64,000 bases of DNA from Podocnemis expansa (lineage: Eukaryota; Chordata; Testudines; Podocnemididae). Within the stretch, counting starts at the first letter, position 1. Each line of letters starts with the position of its first letter. Location: positions 138,461,973-138,525,972 of the forward strand of contig ML681963.1 of assembly GCA_007922195.1 (NCBI GenBank), given 5' to 3'. Under the pieces are notes generated by a model that saw only the letters and a list, made by a program, of their open reading frames with translations, made no database searches and had not been told where the DNA came from. Both the position numbers and the translations under genes were made by a program. Positions 1 through 11,318 of the stretch are shown piece after piece.

Positions 1-90
1 ATATGGGAAAATTGTGGCAGATCTAGGAATTAAACCCAGGTCTCCCAAATTCTAGATCAGGACCCTAACCACTGGCTCATCTTTCCTTTC
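1..90 (-). repeat. tRNA-headed SINE, truncated by window edge
   Basis: Read on the minus strand from about 90, the sequence has the layout of a tRNA-derived CORE/MIR-like SINE head: a box-A-like agccagtggttaggg, then a box-B-like cctgggtttaattcc, then ctgccac. The window starts inside the element, so only the head is present. Confidence 0.65.
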
Positions 91-842
91 AAGCTGTAAA
101 AGAACTTTGAGAACTCTATCTATAAGAAATCTCGTGAGACCTGATTTTCATGGATTTTACTGTCTAATGGCATAAAAAAAAGTCTTCTTTTATCACAGCA
201 CTTCTGTGGTGGACAGAGCATCATGCTTCAGCACACTGCTCACAACACAGAAAGGCTTATTCAACCAATATATTTATTACATACTCATATAATAGGATGG
301 CAAGTATGAAAAATTGTGTGCGTGTGCATGCCTGTGCCTATATAAGACAAAACCCCATACATCAGGACTATCCCTATAAAAACTGGACATCAGATCACCC
401 TAGTGGATAACATCATTGTCACCATAGCACCTAGGCGCCAATCTTTGCAAAGAAACTGACCCTACTAAATTTAAGAGAAAGTGTTTTTTGAGCATCATTT
501 GTTTGAAGGCCAAAAAAATAAAAAAATAAAAAGACTTTTGCTTAGTAAATTCTGATACAAACACTGTTCTAACTCTCAATGGATCACCTCCCTTAGCAAA
601 CCTTAATCCCCGACAGATGCATGACTCATGACTGGAAACTGACCCACCATGCCCCCCAAGCAACACCGGTCTCTAACTTAAATTTCCCTCATTCTATATC
701 TCTATTTCTTTTTAAGCAAGATATTAGTCATTTTCCCTGCATGTTGCTCCGAAATTGTATCTAAAGCCAATATATTTCAATTTATCATCAAAATTGTTCC
801 CATTTTTCCTCCCCAGATAGCCTCCTGGTGCATAGCTACATG
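91..842. other. No gene seen
   Basis: A+T-rich unique-looking sequence downstream of the visible SLC22A18 exons, probably intron. I looked for the next SLC22A18 exon on the minus strand and did not recognise one. The longest reading frames lack any family resemblance. Confidence 0.4.
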
Positions 843-1883
843 CAGGGGTTAAAGTAAGGGGGAATGCACTGGAACATCATTCCAGGGCCCTTCATTTTTA
901 GGGGCCAGTGATCCGGGGCCCCTAAAAATAGAATAATGGGGTAGAACATCACATTCCGGTGCACTCCCCCTTACTACCCCTGCATAGTTTTAAAAGCTCC
1001 CAGTCTAGGGGAAGCTCTCTGCTGGCCAGAAGACTGTGCCTTCCAGCCAGGTAGAGGCCACAGCTGCTGTGCACGGTTGGCAGCGGCGGCCCCTACCTGG
1101 TCAGAAGACACAGTCTTCTGGCTGGCAGAGAGCTTCCCCCAGGCTCAGAGCATGCTCAGGATGGGAGGAAAAGCCCATGGCGTGGCCACTCCATGCCAGT
1201 GGCCAGGTAACGGGGCCCCGGGGGAAGGCCTGGGCTGGACCCAGACAAAGAGTGGGAGCCAGGCCTGCAGCAGCTGCTGGGGCTGGAGCCAGGAGTGTGG
1301 GGCTGAAGCTGCTCCAGCTCCACAAGCCCCAAGGCAGCAACGTGGACCTGGGCCAGAGCTGGGGGCACAGGGCTGAGGCTGGTCTGGCTCCACAGTCAGC
1401 AGGGCGGTGAGGTGAGCCAGGACCAGGGTTGGCATGGGGAGCAGTAGGGCGTACTCTCTCCACCAGGTTGGTCCCAGTCCCCAAGCTCCCCATGGCTGCA
1501 GAGGGCCACTGGCCAGGAGAGTGACCCAGGATCCCCTTCATTTATAGCCCCAGCCCCCCTGTCCTAGGCCCCCAACTCCCCTGCTCCGACCCCCAGTCCC
1601 TGCCTGAGCCCCACACCTCCTGCCACCACCCACCCCTTCTCTGCTCCCATCTCCTGCCCCTGCCCCCCTTCACCGTCCTGACACTTCCTGCCTCCCACCC
1701 TCCCTTTCAACACCCCCACTTCCTGGTCCTGCTCCATTCCTCCTCTTCCCTCTCTCCATATCCCATGCCCTCATCCTACCTGGGCTGGGACCTGCATGTG
1801 CATGAAGGGGGCCCAGACAACACAAGAAGGGACCCAGAGGTTAGGAGGGTTCCAGGGCCCATTAAATTATACTTTAACCACTG
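843..1883. mobile_element. Non-autonomous hAT-like element, 1.04 kb
   Basis: Terminal inverted repeats run CAGGGGTTAAAGTAAG on the left against ..ACTTTAACCACTG on the right. The flanks carry a perfect 8-bp target-site duplication, gctacatg at 835-842 and 1884-1891. The interior is C-rich and G-rich, with several frames but no transposase. Related copies lie at 60481-61053 and, as fragments, near 16950-17130 and 45880-45952. Frames of 100-146 codons inside it are compositional artefacts. Confidence 0.9.
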
Positions 1884-2384
1884 GCTACATGGCAGTGTAA
1901 TATAATAAATGTTTTACTAGCATGAAGTTTAGAACCATCATATTACTTTACAGAGGTGAAGACTTGAGTGTTGCAAGTCATTGCAAACTAATCTTAGATT
2001 TGGGGGCAGAATCCCAATTAAGATGAAGTTTTCTACAATAGTATATAGTCCATCTATGACTGCTGTTAGCAAACATCCCCAACAGCTGGAGATGGAACCG
2101 TCTTAATGGGGAGAGCTCTGAGATACTACAGAGGCTTCTTTCCCAGATGGCTGGCTGCTCAGGATTTAAATGATCACCAGAGCTGGGGATTGGGATAGAA
2201 TTTTCCTTCAGGTCAGATTGTCAGAAACCCTCAGAGTTTTCCACCTTCCTCTGCAACATGGGACATGGTTCATTTGCTGATTTGAACTACAGCAAATGGT
2301 GGCTTCTCTGTAACTTAAAAGTCTTTAAATCAAAATTTGAATACTCCAGTAACTCAGAGGTAATAAGCCTGTTACAGGAATGGG

Positions 2385-2670
2385 TGAGTGAGGTTGTATG
2401 GCCTTCAAGATTTAAGAGGTCAGACTAGATCAGTGTTTTCAAACTTTTTTCTTGGGCCCCAGTTGAAAAAAATCATTTGTGCCCACAACCCAAGAATTAC
2501 ACCTTTGAGCAATGCATTCCAGTCTTGTGGTGGTGTCAGCAGGGAGTGCTGCGACCCAGTACCTGAAGGTCTGTGACCCAGCACTGCGTCCCAACCTTGT
2601 GTTTGAAAACCACTGGACTAGATGATCATGATAGTCCCACAGACCTTAAGTCTATGAGTCTATTCTGCAA
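2385..2670 (+). repeat. CR1-like LINE 3' tail, split by a hAT insertion
   Basis: The typical amniote CR1 3' sequence is present in two halves: cttcaagatttaagaggtca before the insertion, and gactagatgatcatgatag then aagtctatgagtct after it. Removing the insert at 2431-2615 and one copy of gactagat restores a continuous CR1 tail. This gives relative age: CR1 first, hAT later. Confidence 0.75.
2431..2615. mobile_element. Short hAT-like MITE inside CR1
   Basis: 185 bp with inverted ends CAGTGTTTTCAAAC / GTTTGAAAACCACTG and a perfect 8-bp duplication gactagat (2423-2430 and 2616-2623). A related copy with the same interior wording (ctgggtc, cagtacctgaaggtctg reversed) is at 61548-61742. Confidence 0.92.
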
Positions 2671-3722
2671 ATCCAGGTTTAATGATTACTGAATGGAGAT
2701 AATCAAACTTGTTTCAAAAAAACCCAAGGTTTTCTGTTGCAGCAAACTAAAGACACACAAGAAGAGATTAAAGATGCCTAATAGAACTTCCCAAAGCTCT
2801 AGAAGGAGACCTGGGAATGATCACACCTGACAAGTTTGGGTTTTACTTACTAATCCTTGTTTTGGAGGGTGAAACAGCCTCATTTGTCACACTCCTCCTC
2901 TCCAGGTCCCCCCAAGGGTCTTCTTTCCTCCCTAGGTCCCACATTACATTAAACATCCACTAAGAATGTTGTGACTTGTGAGCCTCATCCTGCTTAAGAT
3001 TTCAAGCTAGCTATATCAACACTGTTTTTAAACAGCAGTTACTACACTAGTAAAGTTGCTCCAGCCCACTCAGCCTTCAATGCTTAGGATGTTAGGGGAC
3101 AAGTCTAGAGTCTAGACTTGGATTGCTTGTAGCTTTTAAGTAGCTTTTTTAGCAATTACTACTTTAAAGCAATTTAGACATGGATATTAGCCCAGCTTGA
3201 AGAAATGGGAATTTACAATTAGGTTTATTCAAACAAAAAAGAGTGACATATACTAGCACAGATGACACTTAGTAGCACAGAAGTTCTTAATAAGCTACCT
3301 TTGTGCAGGGTTGGACAAAGGGGCTGAGTATTTCCCCACAATGGAGTCATGTAAAGCAGCCAGTCCTTCCAGACCCTTGGCACAGGGACCATTAGATGCA
3401 GCTGAGAATAGATGACATTCTAGGTGAGGGAAAGGGCAGATTTGGAGTGCACTGTACTCTGCTGAGATCCTTGAGCAGTGAAATGGCCCCTTGAGTCCAT
3501 CTTAGCCAGGACAAGTAGCAGTAACCCTGTGGCTGCTCTAACTTGTGCCAGGGCTGGTCTGGCCCCAGAATCAGGCAGTTGCAGCTGAAAACTGCACCAA
3601 AGAATATGGAAAGAGTCTTATGTTTTACATTATCAGACAAAAGGAGAACAAAATACCCCTGTACAGCTCATTCAATCATAACAACTGCAGGACAGAAGTT
3701 AAAAAACAGCCTGCTCACTCAC
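2671..3722. other. Probable SLC22A18 intron 4, no gene seen
   Basis: Sequence on the 3' side of the fourth coding exon. No further exon was recognised. Frames of 82-102 codons around 3392-3851 overlap on both strands and have no family features. Confidence 0.45.
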
Positions 3723-3855
3723 CCATATCTTGCACTGAGGAACCCACCCAGGGAAGATCCAATGATTACTCCTATTCCAAAGCAAAGTCCAAGCTTCCCT
3801 AATGCATCCGCACGCTCAGCAGGAGTCGTCAAGTCTGTAATGACCATCTGAGCAC
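3723..3855 (-). CDS. SLC22A18: SLC22A18 fourth coding exon (TM5, MFS signature)
   Basis: 133 bases lie between a tgtatag acceptor and a GTGAGT donor (2 bases, 43 codons, 2 bases). The translation includes AQMVITDLTTPAERADALG, then LGLCFGIGVIIGSSLGGFL, which is TM5 with the glycine-spaced MFS motif C pattern. Together these are the most diagnostic SLC22A18 stretch. A gap-free match to the mammalian family and exact phase agreement with the exon at 6781 support it as functional. The next exon (human equivalent begins around IQCP) was looked for down to position 1 and not recognised. Confidence 0.93.
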
Positions 3856-3984
3856 CTATACAGGTGTTCGAAGAAACAACAGGATAAGAAACATTCAATA
3901 AAGGAAACATATTCTGGCGTCTGAATGACAAATATGCTTTTTGAGGTGGTTATACTCTCAGACAAATGACAGAGCTCTGCTAGA

Positions 3985-4735
3985 ACTCAGTCCTTGTAAT
4001 CCTGAGCCAGCCCATGCAATGATGTACTGAATGGGAACTGAACCCAGGACCTATTCATCTAAAACAGTGTTTCTCAACCTTTAGTGGTTTGGGGAATACC
4101 TAAAATATTAATTACTTTATGCAGAACACCTGATAAAAACATTCTTGAAAAAGCTGGTAGCACTGGTGGGATATTTAAAATGTCCCAGTTGTTTAAAAAG
4201 CTTCTAGGTGTGTGTCAGTGTCCATTGTCATATACCTGAAAGCTTTGCTGTGGCTAGGACATTAAATTGCTCCTTCCCCGTCTCCAGTCAGCCTCTCCAG
4301 CCCGAACCGCTGCCCCCCATGCCCCCGCCCTGCTGCCTTCAGTGCGAAGCCAAAGGCAACGGGATGGGGTAGAAGCACAGAACCCAGGCCACTGGGCTGG
4401 ACCTCCCTGCCCCTGGGTCATCTGTTCTACTCTGGTGGCAGGGAGAGCCAGCCCAGAGGTGGGGTGAGAGAGTGGAGTCTGGCCTCTGGGCCAGTGGAGC
4501 CAGAGAAGCTGATCCAGGGGATGGGAGAGAGTGCAGGGCTTAGCCTCTGGGCTGGCTCACTCCTCCATGCCAGTGCAAGGAGGAGTGGGGGGTCTCCCAC
4601 AGGCCAATCGGCCCTAGGCCCCACCCCAGCACTGTGTTTGAAGAGCACCAGGATTCAATGGAACACTGGTTGAGACACACTGATCTAAAAGCACAAAACT
4701 CTACTGCTTATATAGGAGAACCGAGGCCCAGGTCA
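3985..4735 (-). repeat. tRNA-headed SINE split by a hAT insertion
   Basis: On the minus strand, a tRNA-like head (agcagtagag around 4701-4716) is separated from a box-B-like gggttcagttccc (about 4035-4050) by the hAT element at 4065-4682. Both sides abut the duplicated atctaaaa, so the SINE was continuous before the insertion. Confidence 0.65.
4065..4682. mobile_element. hAT-like element, 618 bp, inside a SINE
   Basis: The ends are CAGTGTTTCTCAACC and ..GGTTGAGACACACTG, with a perfect 8-bp duplication atctaaaa at 4057-4064 and 4683-4690. The interior is G+C-rich (ctgggctggctcactcc) and without transposase. It belongs to the same superfamily as the other CAGTG-ended copies here. Confidence 0.92.
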
Positions 4736-4746
4736 ACGAAGAGACT

Positions 4747-5043
4747 TATGCCTAGTCTATTCATACTGGCAAAATTCAGCTGCAGTCAATGGGAGGTATG
4801 CAAAGCTACACAGACAAGCTTGTGTAACTACTGTCGACTTTGTAACTTCCCTTTAGTTTGCTGTCTCCACTGCACTGCACTGCCGGGAAACGTGTTCCCA
4901 TCTATGCTTTTTTTGGAGGTGGTTTTACAATTAGATCAACTTACACATCGATGGAGCATGTCTTCACTGTGGCTCTATCAAACTGCAAAAAAAAAACCCT
5001 GGTCTGATGGCGGTGAACTTGCCATTGTCAGCACAGACATAGC
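4747..5043. mobile_element. MITE of the tatgtctacac group
   Basis: The left end (tatgcctagtctat) and right end (cagcacagacatagc) are imperfect inverted repeats of the genome-wide ggctatgtctacac type. The interior has no coding potential. A second similar element follows directly at 5050, so the two form a tandem pair. Confidence 0.6.
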
Positions 5044-5049
5044 TTTAAG

Positions 5050-5300
5050 ACATGTCTACACCGCAGTTAAAAACCTGGAGCTGGCCCAGTTCTGCTGACT
5101 TGGACTCATGGACTTTTTAATTGAAGTGTAGAAGTTCTCACTCTGGCAGGAGCCTGAGATCTGGGACCTTCCCATGCTGCAAGGTTCTAGAGTCTGGACT
5201 CGAGCCCAAGCCTGAATGTCTATCCTACAAATAAATAGCACGACAGCCCGAGTCAGCTGTCACAGGCCAGCCACAGGTTTTTAATTGCAATGCAGACACC
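5050..5300. mobile_element. MITE of the tgtctacac group
   Basis: Starts catgtctacaccgcagttaaaaac and ends gtttttaattgcaatgcagacacc, which is its inverted complement over about 25 bases with a few mismatches. Non-coding. Confidence 0.65.
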
Positions 5301-6429
5301 CTCTTATATGTTTAAAACCCTTTGTGGATCCAGCCCAAATAGTGAGCTGCAGAGTCATAACAAGGCACTTCAGAGCCCAGAACACGCCCCTTACAATGAG
5401 CGGTGCCTGGAGCGAGCAAAGCTGAATACGCCCTTTGATAGAATGGCTCAATGGAGACGCTCCAGGGTGCTTGGGGTAAAGCCTCATTTGCCCTGCCATA
5501 GTTACGGCCCTGGTGGGCAGTCGGTTGTCAGGAGATGAAGACTCAGAACCTGGACGCAAATGTCTAGAGCAAAACAGAATAGGGGAAATGAGTCTTTCTT
5601 CTCACTATATCAGTCATATTCACTAATGCTAACAAGGAGTTTGCTGGGTCATGTGTGACTGCACGTTGCTGAAAGATTACTCCAGGAAAGCTCTAGCATT
5701 AGTGAATGCAGCCGAGAAGTTTGAAGTAACTGCACTACAGTGAAGGACAGGTGCAGTTTATTTTATTGATATTTGAGTCCTCTGGAATGAATTCTGATCT
5801 GCTAAAGAGACATAGCTTTTAACATTTAATAAAACCATGGCATGGAGAAACCCTCTCATCCCCTGCAAGCTGCAGTGAGTGGGGCCAGAGAGCTTTTGAT
5901 CTCCCCACTGGGATAGGAATAGAGCTGCTCAAGTGCTGCTGCTCCTTTAACAGGAAAGCTGTGGGGAGGGAGAGAACAGAGAAGCTGAGGAATCATTAAA
6001 TTAGTCCTTTTTCTGAGAGGGTGTAGACTGAAGCAATTACGCTTTTAACAGAAATGGGATAGGCAGGCAACAAAATAGCCTGTGAAATGCTTCTTATAAA
6101 AAAAGAATGGGGTGGGTGGGATCTTAAAGAACAGGGCTCAAATGGATGAAAATGCTTGAAAGCTCAGAGTATTCTGCACATCATGGAAAGTAATGGAATT
6201 GGTGGCTGCAGGCAGAGAGGTGCCCCCTGAAGGCATTCATTGATGGGGAAATGAAAATACATGGCTTTGGGGGAACAGTAGCAAAGTAAACTTACAGCTC
6301 AAGCATGTGGGGTGTCACTGAAATTTTCAGGCTTAAGCAAAAATGGCAACAAGTACTTTCATTTCTACAGCACCTTTCAGAGGAGGACCTCAGAGCACTT
6401 CATCACATGATCAAAATAAGCTACACAAC
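5301..6429. other. SLC22A18 intron 3, no gene seen
   Basis: Intron sequence. Frames at 5281-5559 overlap on both strands and lack family features. Confidence 0.4.
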
Positions 6430-6612
6430 ACCATAGTGTGGTGTGGCCAAGAGGTCAGCATTATCATCTTTCATTTTACAAATAGGGAAACTGAGGCACA
6501 GACCAGCTAAGTGACTTACCCTATCACACATGCATGTCGGTGGCAGAACTGGGAACAGAATTTTAGACCTGCTTCTCAGCCACCTTCTTTAACTGTTAAA
6601 CACACTGCTTCC
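6430..6612 (-). repeat. CORE/MIR-like SINE fragment
   Basis: Contains gggaaactgaggcacaga and, on the minus strand, gaagcaggtctaaaattctg..ccagttctgccac. This wording is characteristic of tRNA-derived CORE/MIR SINEs in amniotes, oriented minus. Confidence 0.7.
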
Positions 6613-6780
6613 TGTTCTTAAAAGCAAACTGCTCAGACTGACTCCGCAACCCTTAAGCATATTATTAGTCCTACTGACCTTAACAGGACTATTCACATCA
6701 GTAAGAATTGCAAGGTCAGGCCTTACAAATGGATGGAAGATACTGAGCACAATATTTAGGTCATCTTATCACAACATTAC

Positions 6781-6926
6781 CTGGCAGTCCATGCATGCAC
6801 ACAGATGGAATTCTGGACAGGAAGAGAAGTGGGACGCTGGTGGATATGGACAGTAGTAGAAAGAAGGCCGATCCAGATAGAGATGAAAGAGTTAATGCAG
6901 CTCGGGTACCAAACTGGTCAGCAAAT
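6781..6926 (-). CDS. SLC22A18: SLC22A18 third coding exon (TM3-TM4)
   Basis: The 146-base exon runs from a tatatgctag acceptor to a GTAATG donor. It is open in only one phase, the one predicted by its neighbours (1 base, 48 codons, 1 base). It begins FADQFGTRAALTLS, completing MFS motif A, then a hydrophobic TM3 segment (SAFFLLLSI), then LSRIPSVCMHGLPG, the TM4 region typical of SLC22A18. It contains no internal methionine near its start, so it is easy to miss when only ATG-initiated frames are considered. It lies at the 3' end of the 12-kb intron, just outside the DIRS element. Confidence 0.9.
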
Positions 6927-7147
6927 CTAGCATATAAATTACAAAGCGCTTTAAAAAGGGAACAATTTTAGTAACAGAGAACAAATAACAGTACAAGTTA
7001 AGGCTGGTAATACTGTCCTGGAATTTCTTTCCTTCACCCTACTCCCACTTTGAAGAGAATTTTCTCTCTTTGGAACCTGGCCTTACTTGTGAGTGCTGAG
7101 AACTTGAAAATGTGGCCCTGTGAGAAGCCTGAAGCTTTGTACAAACT

Positions 7148-7342
7148 AGGTTCTTTTTCAAGCACTGCTCACATCATTCAGTTACAATTGCCTGCATGCC
7201 ACAGCTCACAGGATCCAGAAAATCTTTTAGCCTTTGCCTCTCAGGTCAGGGTCAGAGGCCAACACCCCCTATGTGCCACAACCGCGGCTTTATATGTGAC
7301 CCTCACCCTAACCCTGCCAGCTCCTTCTTTCCACCCTCAGCG
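7148..7342 (+). repeat. DIRS left inverted terminal repeat
   Basis: Sequence from cactgctcacatcattcag through atcttttagcc and ggtcagggtcag to ctaaccctgcc is the inverted complement of 12640-12851 with scattered mismatches. Divergence between the arms is high enough to indicate an old insertion. Confidence 0.85.
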
Positions 7343-7473
7343 ACGGTACTAGAATAGCTTGCCCTTGCTGCTAGCAAGCTCCTGTCTTATTTTTGTTAAA
7401 ACCGAGCGTTTTCAATCACAGATCCTCACAAGAAGCACCCCCTATGCCTAGGTGAGTCATACCTGGCATAAAA

Positions 7474-9531
7474 ATGCTCCATGTGCAAGTCCTACTCAAT
7501 ATGGCCCATGAACTGGCTTCACTACTGGAACCTGGTACGTCCGTTGTGCCTAGGGACTCCCTGGTACCGTGTGCCAAGTTGGCACCAGAATCCACCTGGC
7601 TCCACTCTCTGGCTAACAAACAACCACTATTGGCATCTGAGCTGGCACCATCTCAGCACCACGCCGCCTCACCTCTGGCTACCCCACTCCGTGCGAAGGG
7701 ACCAGAGTGCCTCCTGGTGCCATCAACCCCAGAAGCTTTTGCTGCTGCAAAGGCGCTACTCCAGATGCCAGCTCCCACACTGCAGAAACTGACCCAGTCT
7801 AAGGGCAAAGTAGCCCTCTTGTCCAAGGAATGGATGGCCTCTACAAGTGAATCAGCACCAACACCACTGTCTGCTTCAGCACCAGAAAGCGGTACTGATC
7901 CCCAACCTCAGCCTGGCACTGGGGAAGGTGACCTTTCATCCCCCGACTCCTCATGCAAGCCTTTGGTACTGTGCTTGCAAGGATCTAGATAGGCAAGATC
8001 CGCCTCGGTTATCTCTGCTTCTTCTCACGAAGAGTGCCAGCACCGTGAGTCCTCACTGACCTCGGCACTGACTCTGATGATCACAAAGCCTGTGGGAAAA
8101 TGTCACCATAAGCACTCCCCGACTCCCCCACACCAGGAGGACTAGTCCCCTGGTTTGTTGGTGCACATGCCCTTGTCACTGACCCCATCACTTCTCACCC
8201 CTCCAGCACTGTCCAGACCGCACAGCTGACCCTGGAGCTCACAACACGGCACCGTCGACCCCAGAAGAGAGAGAGGCCACTCTAGGATGCGACATAACTT
8301 GGCACTGCGCTCCTTCTGAGAGCAGACCAGTGGCAGCATGGACTCACCAAGCCATGATGATGCAGCATCCCCAAAGCCTTCAGTACCACCTTCAACCAGG
8401 ACCCCCTGTCCACGATGAGGAACCTGACACTGACACCCAACATAGCAGATCCCAGATCCCCTCATTGTCTTCTCTGGATGATGTGACCTATCAACAGCCC
8501 CTGGCATACAGGAATGACCCCTGGGCTCAGCAGGATTTGCTGAGATGGATGGCTGCAAACTTGAGCTTGGACCTTGGGATCATTAAAGAGGAGTGTATTC
8601 CCCTCTTCGATGTGGGAGATGCAGCCCCACCAGCCAAGGTTTCAGTTCCCCTGTATGAAGGGGTGTACAGCATTGTGAGGGCACAGTGGCAAAACCCGTC
8701 CTTGGTCCCTTCTGTATCCAAGGTGGCTGACTGGAAGTATCATCTCCCTTCCAACAAATTCGCCTCCCTTTTCCACCCTCCCACGCTGGGTTCCATGGTA
8801 GTGGATGCAGATAACCAGAAGAAGAGACAAGGTCATCCAGGCTCCACTCCCAAGAACAAAGAGGTTAAGAAATCAGACCTCTTTGGCAGAAAGGTTTACT
8901 CGACTTCAGCTCTCCAATTGCGTATCGTGAACCATCATGCCCTCATGGGGAAATATGTATTCAACCTTTGGAAATCTATGGAACATTTCCATGATGTAGA
9001 CCCCAGAGAACATCTTCGGGACTATGAGCCTATGGTAGATGAGGACATGCTGGCCTCCTGTGACATCTTGATGACCTCATGGGACACATCAGACACTGAG
9101 TCTCGCAGTATAGCTTCTGCAGTGTCAATGCAGTGATCAGCCTGGCTACAAAGGTCTGGCCTTTTGCAGCAGATGCAGTTAACAATTCAGGACCTCCCTT
9201 TTGAAGGCCTTGCCTCTTTGCCAAGTCCACAGACTCCAAATTACATGGGATGAAGGATTCCAGGGCCACCTTAAAGTCCCCGGCCATGTACACGCCCCAA
9301 GTGACTAGGCATTTCTTTAGAACCCAACAAAAGCAGCAGCAACCCCAACAGCCGCAACAGCAACCTCAACCACAAGGGGCTCATCCGAGGTCTCATCAAT
9401 ATTCTCAGCGCCTGTGTGGAGGCCCTGACAGGGAGAAAACCAAATCATGTAAAGTTTCAAAACCCCAGACACAGACCACCCAACAGGGAACTGGGTCTTC
9501 CCACACTGCCGGTCAAAAGCAGCATTTTTGA
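7474..9531 (+). pseudogene. DIRS gag-like region, disrupted
   Basis: The region is split over at least three frames: 7474-7992 (Pro/Ser/Leu-rich), 8330-9136 (the longest, 268 codons) and 9250-9531. The last has a Gln-rich tract coded by CAG/CAA at about 9328-9380, a common feature of DIRS first-ORF proteins just before the reverse transcriptase. No zinc knuckle was seen. Assignment rests on position and composition rather than on a conserved catalytic motif. Confidence 0.7.
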
Positions 9532-9739
9532 CGGTCAGTTAGAGGGCTGCACACACCCCACCCAACCCATGGTCTTCAGCAATTGTCTGGCTCCTTTTAT
9601 ACACCACTGGGCTGGCATCATAACCGACTCCTCAGTATTCCACACAGTATCAAAAGGATACTCCGTACAATTGACATCCATTCCCTGAGACAGAAAACCG
9701 CCCCCTTGCTCCACTCTCGGGAACTCAGAGCTCAGTCTG

Positions 9740-11203
9740 TTGCTGCAAAGGGAATGCGAAAAGCTGCTCTCCCTGGGAGCAATAGAAGATGTCCTAAAGA
9801 AGTGGTGGGGAAAAGGGTTCCACTCCCAGTACTTCCTGGTCCCCAAGCCAAATGGTGACCTAAGACCAATTTTAGACCTCAGGGCTCTAAACAAGCATAT
9901 AAGGGAAATAAAATTCTGCATGGTTTCCCTATCTCAGATCATCCCAGCTCTACTGGTTCACAGCCCTCGATCTAAAGGATGCTTATTTTCACATAGCAAT
10001 AAGGCCCCACCACAGGAGGTTTCTCAGATTCCTCGTAGGGGGAAGATGCTTTCAATTCACATCACTCTCATTCAGACTGTCCCTAGCCCCCAGGGTATTC
10101 ATGAAATGCATGGTGGCAGTAGCGGCGCACCTGCAGAGGTACGGCACAAGGCTTTACTCCTACCTTGACGACTGGTTAATAAAGGGGAGGTCAAAATACC
10201 AAGTTCAACACAGCGTTAAAGTCACAAGAAAGATGCGTGAGTATCTGGGTCTGTGTGTAAACCATGAAAAATCAAAATTCTCTCCAACTCAGAGAACAGA
10301 ATTTACAGGTGGTCTCTTAGACTCAATAAATAGGAGACCATCCCTGCCCCAGTCAAGGTTTCAGTCCATTTGTACCATCATTTCAGAGCTCCAGAGCTCC
10401 CAATCACCACAGCCAGACGATGCCTTCAACTCAGCCAGACGATGCCTTCAATTCCTGGGCCTTGCGGTGGCCTCTGCCTCTATGATAAGAATGGTCCATC
10501 TGAGAATGAGGCCTCTTCATCTCTAGCTGGCCATGACCTTGCACCCACAGAGACATCCTCTGAGCAAGGTACTGTCAGTCCCCCGCACAGTCCAGACAAC
10601 ATTGGACATCTGACAGGACCCACTTTTTGCCATGGGGGGGAGGTTCCCTTCAAGGTCTTGAACCCTACAGTGACTCTGATCACCAATGCCTTGGACTTGG
10701 GGTGGGGTGCTCATATCTTGGAAGGTCTTTTGACCCAAGGGAACTGGTCACCCAAGGACAAACTCCTACATATAAACGTGAAGTAGCTCAGAGCTATCCA
10801 TCTAGCTTGCAGAACCCTTCTGGACTTAACAAAGGGAAAGACAGTCCAGGTCCTAAAGGACAACATGGCAGCCATGTTTTACACAAATCGCCAAGGGGGT
10901 GCTTGTTCTCTGGCCCTTTGTGCGGAAGGTGCCGGCCCTGAGGCACAACTTTACCACAGTAGCGGCAGACCTACTGCAGCTGGACAACAACACAGCAGAC
11001 TCACTGACCAGGACCTTTCTGTCACATCACGAGTAGTCCCTGCACATGGACGTGATGTCCCACGTAATCAGTTGGTGGGGCATGCCCTAGGTAGACCTCT
11101 TTGTGGCACGTCAGAATCGGAAGTGCCGCACTTTCTGCTCCCTCAGGGGTCTGGAGAAGGACTCATTTGTGGACACCTTCCTAATACCAGGCAGGGGCAC
11201 TGA
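9740..11203 (+). pseudogene. DIRS reverse transcriptase/RNase H, disrupted
   Basis: Recognisable blocks occur in order across shifted frames: PNGDLRPILDLRALN (RT palm entry), LDLKDAYFHIA (RT motif A aspartate, around 9967-10000), YLDDWL (catalytic motif C, around 10161-10178), then ITNALDLGWGAHI (RNase H first motif, around 10677-10715). In that last block the usual catalytic Asp after Thr is Asn. The RNase H Glu block follows an in-frame stop near 10784. The frame breaks, and the Asp-to-Asn change in particular, make it inactive. Confidence 0.88.
10411..10454 (+). repeat. 22-bp tandem duplication inside the RT pseudogene
   Basis: Two adjacent near-identical units begin agccagacgatgccttcaa at 10411 and 10433. 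The 22-bp gain is not a multiple of three and shifts the RT reading frame. Confidence 0.85.
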
Positions 11204-11318
11204 TGTATGCAGTTCCACCAATTCCCCTGATATGTAGGGTCCTCCTAAAGATAAAAAGGGATAGTATGGACATGATATTGATAGCTCTAGACTGGCCCAA
11301 ACACTGGTACTTGATCCT

